In this document: positions 1-5,658 of the stretch, piece by piece
Layout of the letters: each line of letters starts with the position of its first letter
Position numbering within the stretch: the stretch's first letter is position 1
From: RUG754 sp041856085
GTDB lineage: Bacteria > Bacillota > Clostridia > Peptostreptococcales > Anaerovoracaceae
Direction of reading: 5' to 3'
NCBI GenBank assembly: GCA_041856085.1
Contig: JBHAFL010000079.1
Location: 1-8,292 of the forward strand
Length of the DNA stretch: 8,292 nucleotides
Position numbers and translations under genes: made by a program
Notes under the pieces: generated by a model
Database searches by the model: none
What the model was told of the DNA's origin: nothing
Seen by the model: only the letters and a program-made list of their open reading frames with translations

Positions 1-311
1 CTATGACTTTCGCGATAGGCTCCGCGCTCGCGGCGGTAGCAGGCGTTCTTCTCTGCTCGGCATATCCTACGCTGATGCCTACAACAGGCGCTATGCCCGG
101 AATCAAGGCGTTCACGGCGGCAGTTTTCGGAGGTATAGGCTCGATCCCCGGCGCAATGCTCGGGGGGCTTCTGCTCGGAATAATCGAAATCTTCGCGAGA
201 GCCTATATCTCGACAGAGATATCGGATGCTATAGTATTCGGAGTATTGATAGTAGTTCTCTTGGTTAAGCCTACGGGACTTCTGGGCAAAAAAGTAAGTG
301 AAAAGGTATAG
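1..311 (+). CDS. livH: Branched-chain amino acid ABC transporter permease LivH, C-terminal part (5' truncated by window)
   Basis: This is the last 102 or so residues of a membrane permease that, with LivM, forms the channel of a high-affinity branched-chain amino acid importer. The frame is open to the window edge, so the ATG at position 3 is almost certainly internal: the segment beginning MTFAIGSALAAVAGVLL is a typical late-LivH transmembrane stretch, and a full LivH is near 290 residues. A glycine-rich segment (GGIGSIPGAMLGGLLLGIIE, about residues 44-63 of the fragment) and a final hydrophobic helix ending KPTGLLGKK are family hallmarks. The TAG stop at 309-311 is directly followed by the GTG that may start livM, so the two are probably translationally coupled. 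The partner genes in the order livM-livG-livF make the assignment firm. LivH itself is inferred from position and motifs, since only about a third is visible. Confidence 0.9.
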   Translation, partial: MTFAIGSALAAVAGVLLCSAYPTLMPTTGAMPGIKAFTAAVFGGIGSIPGAMLGGLLLGIIEIFARAYISTEISDAIVFGVLIVVLLVKPTGLLGKKVSEKV

Positions 312-315
312 GTGA
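310..315 (+). promoter_or_regulatory. Ribosome binding site supporting an alternative livM start at ATG 321
   Basis: AGGTGA lies 5 bases before ATG 321. It overlaps the livH stop (309-311) and the first two bases of the alternative GTG start at 312. A weaker AAAAGG at 301-306 serves GTG 312. Either start is possible and the product differs by only three residues. Confidence 0.45.
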
Positions 316-1385
316 CGGATATGAAGCTGACAATCTCAAAATACAAAAGAAACGAAATCATATCCTACGGTATGGTAATATCGGGATTCATAGTAATGAC
401 GATTCTGAGCAAAGCAGGCATAATGTCAAGCTCGCTTCAAGGGCAGCTCGTACCTATATCCGTATATATCATAATGGCGATTTCACTCAACCTCGTAGTC
501 GGTATCTCCGGCGAGCTGAGCCTCGGTCATGCCGGTTTTATGAGCGTAGGCGCTTTTTCGGGCGTAGTTGTAGCGACATACTTTCAGAATTTGATTACTT
601 CCGATGTTCTCAGGCTCATAATATCCCTCGGCGCAGGCGGTCTGGTCGCAGGCGCGGCAGGCTTCTTAATAGGAATACCCGTGCTCAGACTGAGAGGTGA
701 CTATCTGGCAATCGTAACTCTCGCTTTCGGTGAGATAATCAGAAATATAATGAATGTACTCTATGTGGGAATGGACAGCACCGGACTCAAAATTGCCGTT
801 AAAGCAGAGGGAATAACTTTAGGAGACGGCGGCAAAATGATACTGAACGGGCCTATGGGAGCTACCGCAACCGCTAAAATCGCAAGCTTCCCCGCAGCTT
901 TTCTTCTCGTGCTCTTCACTCTCTTCATAGTGCAGAATATAATAAACAGCAAACAGGGGCGCAGCATAATGGCGGTAAGAGACAATCGAATCGCCGCCGA
1001 GTCAATCGGGCTCAACGTAATGAGATACAAGCTCACGGCTTTTGTCATAAGCGCCGCGCTCGCAGGAACGGGAGGCGTAATGTTCGGACTCAATTATTCG
1101 ACGCTCGCACCTTCAAAGTTCGGATTTAATACCTCCGTCCTCATACTCGTATTCGTGGTATTAGGCGGCATAGGCAATATATGGGGCGGTATGCTTGCTG
1201 CGACGGTTCTGACCGTACTTCCCGAAGCCCTGAGGCAATTTTCGGATTACAGAATGATGGTATATGCGGTTGTCCTAATAGCAGTAATGATAGGAACCTA
1301 TAACCCCGTGCTAAAAGGTTATTCGTCAAAATACTTTAGCAAACTTATTCCAAAAAAGAAAAAACCGATAAAGGAGGCGGCTTAA
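312..1385 (+). CDS. livM: Branched-chain amino acid ABC transporter permease LivM
   Basis: This is the second inner-membrane permease of the Liv importer, 357 residues if started at the GTG at 312, close to the usual LivM length. Visible family features are the GISGELSLGHAGFMSVGAF segment (residues 64-82), the LRLRGDYLAIVTLAFGEIIR segment (125-144), an extracytoplasmic loop around 152-192, the cytoplasmic coupling region GRSIMAVRDNRIAAESIG (216-233) that contacts the ATPases, and a late VVLGGIGNIWGGMLAA stretch (282-297). The C-terminus is strongly basic (KKKK at 348-351), as expected for a cytoplasmic tail. The start is ambiguous. GTG 312 touches the livH stop and has AAAAGG at 301-306. ATG 321 has AGGTGA at 310-315 with 5-base spacing and would remove three residues. 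The 3' end overlaps the strong livG ribosome binding site. Confidence 0.95.
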   Translation: MTDMKLTISKYKRNEIISYGMVISGFIVMTILSKAGIMSSSLQGQLVPISVYIIMAISLNLVVGISGELSLGHAGFMSVGAFSGVVVATYFQNLITSDVLRLIISLGAGGLVAGAAGFLIGIPVLRLRGDYLAIVTLAFGEIIRNIMNVLYVGMDSTGLKIAVKAEGITLGDGGKMILNGPMGATATAKIASFPAAFLLVLFTLFIVQNIINSKQGRSIMAVRDNRIAAESIGLNVMRYKLTAFVISAALAGTGGVMFGLNYSTLAPSKFGFNTSVLILVFVVLGGIGNIWGGMLAATVLTVLPEALRQFSDYRMMVYAVVLIAVMIGTYNPVLKGYSSKYFSKLIPKKKKPIKEAA

Positions 1386-1386
1386 T

Positions 1387-2289
1387 ATGGCGGCTGAAAA
1401 GATAAACAAACCCGACGAAATAGAGCAGCATAAAATATGGGACAGCAAAGAATTTTACAGCCCCGATGACGAATACTACGAGGGCGGCTTCCTGCCGGAC
1501 AGGGACAAGGATAAAACTCCCATTCTTGACATCAAAGGACTCGGAATAGACTTCGGCGGCCTTACCGCCGTGGATAATTTCAGCATATCAATCGGCAGGA
1601 CGGAAATCGCCGCGCTCATCGGTCCGAACGGTGCGGGTAAAACCACGACCTTTAATCTGCTGACTAAGGTATATCAGCCCACGAGAGGAAGTTTTTTGTT
1701 CGACGGCAAGGATACCGCGGGTATGACCACCACTCAGATAAACAAGGCGGGTATCGCGAGAACCTTTCAGAACATAAGGCTTTTTAACAAGCTGACCGTC
1801 GAAGAAAACGTCAAGGCGGCCATGGAGAATGAAATGAGCTACGGTCTTTTTTCGGGCATATTTCACGGGCCTAAGTACAGGCGCGAGGAAAGGAGAGCGC
1901 ACGAGAGAGCACTGGAGCTGCTTTCGATATTCGATATGGAGCATATGGCCGGCTACCGTGCCGACTCGCTGCCGTACGGCGCGCAGAGACGCCTTGAGAT
2001 AGTACGCGCTCTGGCTACCTCTCCTAAGATACTCCTGCTTGACGAGCCGGCAGCCGGAATGAATCCGTCCGAGACTGCCGAGCTTATGGAAAACATCAGA
2101 AAAATCAGAGACGAGCTTAAGATTGCAATCCTGCTTATCGAGCACGATATGAGCCTCGTTATGGGTATATGCGAAGGTATCGGAGTACTTAACTACGGCA
2201 GAATCATCGCCAAGGGTACACCGGAGGAAATACAGTCAAATCCGGTCGTTATCGAAGCATATTTAGGTAAAAGGAAGGGAGAAAACTGA
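1387..2289 (+). CDS. livG: Branched-chain amino acid ABC transporter ATP-binding protein LivG, with N-terminal extension
   Basis: This is a cytoplasmic ATPase subunit that powers LivHM. All nucleotide-binding motifs are present: Walker A GPNGAGKTT (79-87), Q-loop Gln128 (RTFQNIRLF), signature LPYGAQRRLE (195-204, the LivG-type variant of LSGGQ), Walker B LLLDEP with Glu220, and the switch histidine His253 (IEHDM). The FGGLTAVD segment (56-63) and the RTFQNIRLF context separate LivG from LivF. The oddity is the N-terminus. A usual LivG of about 255 residues starts just before the segment LDIKGLGIDFGG, whereas here about 45 residues precede it, rich in Asp, Glu, Tyr and Lys. The extension is in frame and the start is well supported by AAGGAGG at 1371-1377, 9 bases before ATG 1387, with no equally good internal start. 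The stop overlaps the livF start by one base. Confidence 0.95.
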   Translation: MAAEKINKPDEIEQHKIWDSKEFYSPDDEYYEGGFLPDRDKDKTPILDIKGLGIDFGGLTAVDNFSISIGRTEIAALIGPNGAGKTTTFNLLTKVYQPTRGSFLFDGKDTAGMTTTQINKAGIARTFQNIRLFNKLTVEENVKAAMENEMSYGLFSGIFHGPKYRREERRAHERALELLSIFDMEHMAGYRADSLPYGAQRRLEIVRALATSPKILLLDEPAAGMNPSETAELMENIRKIRDELKIAILLIEHDMSLVMGICEGIGVLNYGRIIAKGTPEEIQSNPVVIEAYLGKRKGEN

Positions 2290-2999
2290 TGGAAAAGCTC
2301 TTATCAGTTGAGAATATAAACGTATATTACGGCGCAATCCATGCCATAAAAGGGATATCTTTTGAAGTCAATCAAGGCGAAATCGTGACCCTCATCGGCG
2401 CAAACGGAGCGGGAAAAAGCACGACACTGCAAACCGTTTCGGGCTTACTTAGAAGCAAGACAGGCTCCATATCTTTCATGGAAAAAAACATCTCAAATCT
2501 GCCCGCTCATAAGATAGTCGAGGGGGGACTTGCACAGGTTCCCGAGGGTCGAAGAGTTTTTCTCCAGATGTCGGTTGAGGAGAACCTCGAAATGGGAGCA
2601 TTCACCAAAAAAAAATCCTCGCTCGGCGAGGACATGGACAAAGTCTATGAACAGTTCCCGAGGCTTAAAGAGAGAAGAAAACAGGTCGCAGGTACTCTCT
2701 CCGGCGGCGAGCAGCAGATGCTCGCAATGGGCAGAGCTCTTATGAGCCGCCCTAAGCTGCTTATGCTCGACGAGCCGTCGATGGGTCTCGCCCCCATACT
2801 GGTGGAGCAGATATTCGACATCATAGTGCGCCTCAACGAAGGCGGAACTACGATTCTCTTAGTCGAGCAGAACGCACAGATGGCTCTGTCCGTCGCGCAC
2901 AGGGCGTACGTGCTTGAGACAGGCCGCATAACCCTGTCCGGAACGGGCGATGAGCTCGCCGCCTCGGAGCAGGTGAAAAAAGCATATTTAGGAGGATAA
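2289..2999 (+). CDS. livF: Branched-chain amino acid ABC transporter ATP-binding protein LivF
   Basis: This is the second ATPase subunit of the Liv importer, 236 residues and standard length. Motifs are Walker A GANGAGKST (37-45), Q-loop Gln83 in LAQVPEGRRVF, which is diagnostic for LivF, signature LSGGEQQ (137-143), and Walker B LLMLDEP with Glu162. The position normally held by the switch histidine is Gln194 (LVEQNAQ). This VEQN form is the usual state in LivF and is not a defect. The ATG overlaps the livG TGA (ATGA at 2288-2291 in the sense that the final A of the stop is the first base of the start). It is preceded by the purine-rich AGGAAGGGAG, indicating translational coupling. A run of nine A residues at 2607-2615 lies in the Lys-Lys-Lys segment (107-109) without breaking the frame. 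The gene ends the liv operon and is followed by a terminator. Confidence 0.96.
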   Translation: MEKLLSVENINVYYGAIHAIKGISFEVNQGEIVTLIGANGAGKSTTLQTVSGLLRSKTGSISFMEKNISNLPAHKIVEGGLAQVPEGRRVFLQMSVEENLEMGAFTKKKSSLGEDMDKVYEQFPRLKERRKQVAGTLSGGEQQMLAMGRALMSRPKLLMLDEPSMGLAPILVEQIFDIIVRLNEGGTTILLVEQNAQMALSVAHRAYVLETGRITLSGTGDELAASEQVKKAYLGG

Positions 3000-3020
3000 T
3001 ACAAGGATAAAAGAAGCCTC

Positions 3021-3038
3021 TCGGGGATTCGTCCCCGA
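3021..3038 (+). other. Small perfect hairpin with UUCG loop downstream of livF
   Basis: TCGGGGA (3021-3027) and TCCCCGA (3032-3038) form a perfect 7-bp stem closed by a TTCG tetraloop, starting 21 bases after the livF stop. No T-tract follows, so it is not a classical terminator. It may stabilise the 3' end of the liv mRNA or act together with the stronger hairpin downstream. Confidence 0.6.
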
Positions 3039-3076
3039 AAGATTATATGTTAAATCCGGAAGCTCGCTTGGTGAAG

Positions 3077-3120
3077 CCCCCTTTCGTCAGACAAAAGCTC
3101 TGATGAAAGGGGGTTCTTTG
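3077..3120 (+). terminator. Rho-independent terminator of the liv operon
   Basis: The arms 3077-3090 (CCCCCTTTCGTCAG) and 3100-3113 (CTGATGAAAGGGGG) form a 14-bp stem with a single G-U pair and a 9-base loop, followed by TTCTTTG. The GC-rich base next to a T-rich tract and the position about 80 bases after livF make it the likely end of the liv transcript. No comparable T-tract exists on the minus-strand side, so it acts in the + direction. The T-tract is imperfect. Confidence 0.8.
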
Positions 3121-3202
3121 CGTGGTTTTTAGCGTCGTGAAAAAAGAAATACTCCAATGAATTCAAACCGCATCGCTCCTCTCCTCCGTTCCGGTCTGCT
3201 GC

Positions 3203-3232
3203 GCGTATTTTTACCTAAAGGTAAAAATACGC
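3203..3232. repeat. Perfect 13-bp inverted repeat with 4-base loop, possible dispersed intergenic repeat
   Basis: GCGTATTTTTACC (3203-3215) and GGTAAAAATACGC (3220-3232) are exact reverse complements around TAAA. No T-tract follows on either strand, so it is not a normal terminator. The flanking segment from about 3140 to 3260 has the look of the repeated non-coding elements that recur between genes in clostridial genomes, but that impression comes from general familiarity and cannot be confirmed from a single copy here. Confidence 0.5.
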
Positions 3233-3284
3233 AATAAAAGTCTCAAAAAGGTAAAAGCCGGCGAACAACAGCCCGTTAAAAATA

Positions 3285-3303
3285 ATTGTGAAATATTCGC
3301 AAT
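3285..3303. promoter_or_regulatory. Imperfect 8-3-8 dyad, candidate activator binding site (UAS)
   Basis: ATTGTGAA (3285-3292) and TTCGCAAT (3296-3303) are inverted with 7 of 8 positions matching around a 3-base centre at 3294. The centre lies about 108 bases upstream of the start site predicted from the sigma-54 promoter at 3376-3391. That is the usual distance for the enhancer site of an NtrC-type activator. The adjacent two-component regulator is the obvious candidate to bind it, which is an inference. An alternative is an operator for the possible sigma-A promoter it overlaps. Confidence 0.5.
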
Positions 3304-3325
3304 ATATCTTAAAACCCCTTATAAT
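3296..3325 (+). promoter_or_regulatory. Weak candidate sigma-A promoter
   Basis: A perfect -10 hexamer TATAAT is at 3320-3325. The best -35 is TTCGCA at 3296-3301 (4 of 6 matches) with an 18-base spacer, and it overlaps the right half of the dyad. The region is AT-rich, so a chance TATAAT is quite possible. It could provide basal transcription of the downstream operon. Confidence 0.2.
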
Positions 3326-3375
3326 TCCTGCAAAAATCAACCTTTCCGAAGTCTCGGTACGACGCAAACGAACGT

Positions 3376-3391
3376 TGGCACGGATAATGCT
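3376..3391 (+). promoter_or_regulatory. Sigma-54 (RpoN) -24/-12 promoter of the hydrolase-permease operon
   Basis: The sequence TGGCACG-GATA-ATGCT matches the sigma-54 consensus TGGCACG-N4-TTGCW at every position except one. The essential GG (-24) and GC (-12) have the correct spacing. Transcription is predicted to start near 3402, giving a leader of about 45 bases to ATG 3447. Sigma-54 promoters are silent without an ATP-hydrolysing enhancer-binding protein. A fitting regulator is encoded two genes downstream and a dyad sits at enhancer distance upstream. Confidence 0.78.
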
Positions 3392-3446
3392 ATTACCACT
3401 ATGTGACGTACGTTTTCTAAAAAAATATTAAAGAGAGGTTACAGAG

Positions 3447-4145
3447 ATGAAAGTGAAAGAAAAGTATTTGAACTTCTATTATGAGAGAATCGGCGAGGTC
3501 GATGAGCCGAAAATTGACCCTAAAAAAACGGCTCTTCTCATCGTCGACCTTCAGAATGAGTTTGTTCTCAGAGATTTCGGAGAAGCTCTTCAATTTAAGA
3601 AAGCCGGCGAATGGGACAGATGGATTCCGTTTCACGACAGATTGGACGATATCGTAATCCCTAATAACAGGAAGCTGCTTGAGTTCTTCCGAGAAAAAGG
3701 TCTGACGGTTACATACGGCAGAATTGCCTGCCTGCGCGACGACGGCGAAGACAGATCCCCCGTTCAGAAGTCCGAGGGCTGGAACGGTATGCTGCTGCCG
3801 GTTAACAGCTTTGCCGCTCAAATAATAGACGAGCTCGCTCCTAAAGAAAATGAAATTGTCGTGAACAAAACCACCGACAGCGTTACAACCGGCACAAACT
3901 ATCTCCAGCTGCTGCAATTTATGGGAATTGAAACGGTCGTAGTAACGGGGATAGTGACAGACCAGTGCGTAGCCTCCACAGTAAGAGGCCTTGCAGACGC
4001 AGGTTATAAGGTAATATGCGTCGAAGACGCCTGTGCTGCGGGCAGTATGGAGCTGCATGATGCAGAGCTGAAGATAATGAGCGTTATCTATTGCGATGTT
4101 CTCTCAACAGATGAAACCATCGCCCTTATCGAAAAGAATTTATAG
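3447..4145 (+). CDS. Cysteine hydrolase of the isochorismatase-like family (amidohydrolase)
   Basis: This 232-residue cytoplasmic enzyme has no signal peptide or membrane segment. The fold family hydrolyses amide, carbamoyl or ureido bonds through a Cys nucleophile and includes nicotinamidase, N-carbamoylsarcosine amidase, biuret hydrolase and ureidoacrylate amidase. The triad is complete: Asp34 in ALLIVDLQNEF, Lys141 in VVNKTTDSV, and Cys174 in GIVTDQCVASTVR, where the preceding segment normally holds a non-proline cis peptide. Residues 41-68 form a longer than usual loop rich in Trp, Arg and Asp (EWDRWIPFHDRLDD) that may shape the substrate pocket. The start is supported by AGAGAGG upstream of ATG 3447. 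It is the first gene after the sigma-54 promoter, and 31 bases separate it from the permease, so the two are probably one transcript. The substrate is unknown; an amide or carbamoylated amino compound brought in by the permease is a reasonable inference. Isochorismatase activity itself is unlikely in this context. Confidence 0.88.
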   Translation: MKVKEKYLNFYYERIGEVDEPKIDPKKTALLIVDLQNEFVLRDFGEALQFKKAGEWDRWIPFHDRLDDIVIPNNRKLLEFFREKGLTVTYGRIACLRDDGEDRSPVQKSEGWNGMLLPVNSFAAQIIDELAPKENEIVVNKTTDSVTTGTNYLQLLQFMGIETVVVTGIVTDQCVASTVRGLADAGYKVICVEDACAAGSMELHDAELKIMSVIYCDVLSTDETIALIEKNL

Positions 4146-4165
4146 TCGCTTATTCAAGGAAAACG

Positions 4166-4169
4166 GAGA
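4166..4169 (+). promoter_or_regulatory. Ribosome binding site fixing the permease start at ATG 4177
   Basis: GGAG lies 7 bases before ATG 4177. The longer in-frame start at ATG 4096 is inside the hydrolase gene, would add 27 hydrophilic residues unlike the family N-terminus, and lacks a comparable binding site, so 4177 is preferred. Confidence 0.8.
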
Positions 4170-4176
4170 TAAAAAA

Positions 4177-5535
4177 ATGGAAAAACAAAAACTCAGAAAG
4201 GAAATAAGACTTCCCGGAATGATAGCCATGGCTGCGGGCGGTATGATTGCCGCATGGATGGTTGAAATTAAATATTGGTTTGAAATCGGCGGTGCAAGCG
4301 CGGCTCTTTCACTGCTGTCATGCGCGGTTTTGATATTGCCTCTGGCTTTTATCTATACCGAAATGACGTCGATGATGCCTTATGCAGGCGGACAAAACAT
4401 CTGGATTACCAATGCGTTCGGATTCAATACAGGTTTCGCGTCCTGCTGGATAATAATGCTTCTTTACATTATGGCAATGCCGACGGTTTCCATGGGTATC
4501 GCCTCAATGTTGGCATACCTCTTCCCTATTTCTACAACGCAGATAAAAATAATCGCGGCGATACTTTTGGTGCTATGGTATTTTCTCACCAATTTCGAAT
4601 TGAAATTACTGACTCGACTGCAAAATGCATTTTTCTGGAGCACCCTTATAGTTGCGGTTGCAGCTGATATTATTTTTATACTCAGCGGCAAATGGAGCTT
4701 CTCAAACATCGAGTGGTTTCCTAACGGCATAAGCGGATATACCGCGGGCATCGGTCTGTTAATTATGAAATTTGTAGGCTTCGACTTAATACCGCAGCTT
4801 TCGGAGGAAGCCAATTTCCCTAAAAAAGATATATGGAAGGCTTTCGTAGGCTCGTTAGCCTGCACGGTATTGGTTTACGGTTTGGCGGTTATAGCCGTAA
4901 GCGGCATTGTATCGTTAGAGTGGATTAACGATGTAAACATAGTAGACCCTAAGGTTGCAGATTATCTCGGGCTTCACTGGCTGGGAATTATAATAGTATT
5001 GATGGGCGTGTTGACATGTATCACAACCCTGTCGTCATTCTGGCTTTCAGCCTCAAGAATACTGTACGGCGCAGCTAAGCAGCACCAGTTAACTCCGAGA
5101 TTCGCGCAAATCAACAAGCACGGACAGCCGCAGTTCGCAAACTTAATCGTAGGAATATTCTCTGTATATTTTACGGTATTCGCACCTGAGGCATGGGTAA
5201 ATTACATCTATGTTATTTACGGCGTCGCAGCAGGAGCCGTGTATCTGATGGTTACTCTCTCGTTCTTAAAGCTCAGAAAAACTCATCCTGAATGGGAAAG
5301 ACCGTATAAAGCTAAGGCGGGAAGCCTTATGGGGCTTATCGGCATAGTATTCTGCGGTTGGATATTGTGGACTAACGGGACTGCAATGGGAGTAGCCGAA
5401 TGGATAGTGCTCGTAATATACGCAGCTATAGGAGTAATGCTCTGGGGATACACAAAGGCAATGCAAAAGAAGCATCCGGATAGTTGGGCTCCTATCGTGC
5501 TCAACCCCGATACCGTGGGAAAAGACGAATTCTAA
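4177..5535 (+). CDS. APC-superfamily amino acid/amine permease
   Basis: This is a 452-residue integral membrane transporter of the amino acid-polyamine-organocation type, normally a proton or ion symporter or an exchanger. The N-terminus (KEIRLPGMIAMAAGGMIAAW, 8-27) is the classic first helix with its unwound Gly-rich segment. About 12 hydrophobic helices can be counted. The segment GFDLIPQLSEEANFPKKDIW (201-220) matches the TM6 and following acidic loop of APC transporters. The LSASRILYGAAKQHQLTPRF segment (290-309) is the conserved cytoplasmic loop after TM8, and ERPYKAKAG (374-382) is the usual linker before the last helices. The length is normal and nothing is broken. It follows the hydrolase by 31 bases with no terminator between, so it shares the sigma-54 promoter. 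It probably imports the hydrolase substrate or exports its product. The substrate cannot be assigned from motifs. Confidence 0.9.
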   Translation: MEKQKLRKEIRLPGMIAMAAGGMIAAWMVEIKYWFEIGGASAALSLLSCAVLILPLAFIYTEMTSMMPYAGGQNIWITNAFGFNTGFASCWIIMLLYIMAMPTVSMGIASMLAYLFPISTTQIKIIAAILLVLWYFLTNFELKLLTRLQNAFFWSTLIVAVAADIIFILSGKWSFSNIEWFPNGISGYTAGIGLLIMKFVGFDLIPQLSEEANFPKKDIWKAFVGSLACTVLVYGLAVIAVSGIVSLEWINDVNIVDPKVADYLGLHWLGIIIVLMGVLTCITTLSSFWLSASRILYGAAKQHQLTPRFAQINKHGQPQFANLIVGIFSVYFTVFAPEAWVNYIYVIYGVAAGAVYLMVTLSFLKLRKTHPEWERPYKAKAGSLMGLIGIVFCGWILWTNGTAMGVAEWIVLVIYAAIGVMLWGYTKAMQKKHPDSWAPIVLNPDTVGKDEF

Positions 5536-5584
5536 GAGGCTGTAAATGCATAGGGAATCGGTAAAATATTAAAAAAACCGCAAA

Positions 5585-5625
5585 AACATATTCAGTCCGG
5601 GGAGAAATCCCGGGCTGAATATGTT
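5585..5625. terminator. Long hairpin between the permease and kinase genes, possible terminator
   Basis: Arms 5585-5602 and 5608-5625 pair over 18 positions, including the perfect outer 11 bp AACATATTCAG/CTGAATATGTT, a GC-rich inner part (CCGGG/CCCGG) and two G-U wobbles, around loop AGAAA. The + strand downstream side is TTAAAATATG, a poor T-tract. On the minus strand the hairpin is followed by TTTTGCGGTTTTTTT, a better one. It most likely reduces read-through from the permease into the kinase gene, perhaps with partial efficiency. Termination in the + direction is uncertain. Confidence 0.5.
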
Positions 5626-5658
5626 AAAATATGAGGCAGGTTCCTCGAAAGGAAAAAC

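Larger units (their letters stand above)
3000..3446. other. Non-coding region between the liv operon and the hydrolase-permease operon
   Basis: These 447 bases contain no convincing protein gene. In order they hold a UUCG-loop hairpin (3021-3038), the liv terminator (3077-3120), a stretch with a perfect 13-bp hairpin (3203-3232) that looks like a dispersed intergenic repeat, a 19-bp imperfect dyad (3285-3303), a possible sigma-A promoter (3296-3325), a sigma-54 promoter (3376-3391), and a leader of about 45 bases with a ribosome binding site AGAGAGG near 3432-3438 for the hydrolase. The part between about 3240 and 3360 is AT-rich, consistent with an upstream activation region. Confidence 0.8.

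Noticed and set aside
1588..2145. Open frame of 185 codons on the minus strand opposite livG
   Set aside because: It lies wholly within a well-supported ATPase gene, its translation shows no domain or membrane pattern, and it is explained by the codon bias of the real gene.
2868..2873. Missing switch histidine in LivF (VEQN instead of xxHD)
   Set aside because: Gln at this position is the normal state of the LivF family and does not indicate a defective ATPase.
3406..3413. ACGTACGT palindrome in the hydrolase leader
   Set aside because: An 8-base perfect palindrome with no extension is too short to claim as an operator, although its place just after the predicted start site is noted.
3417..4058. 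Open frame of 213 codons on the minus strand opposite the hydrolase
   Set aside because: The + strand frame has an intact catalytic triad, a promoter and a ribosome binding site; the minus frame has no recognisable features and is a shadow.
4096..4176. Longer permease start at ATG 4096
   Set aside because: It lies inside the hydrolase gene, adds a hydrophilic leader foreign to APC permeases, and lacks a good ribosome binding site, unlike ATG 4177.
5562..5567. TAAAAT as a -10 element for the kinase gene
   Set aside because: No acceptable -35 hexamer is found 16-18 bases upstream, and the region is AT-rich, so it cannot be supported.
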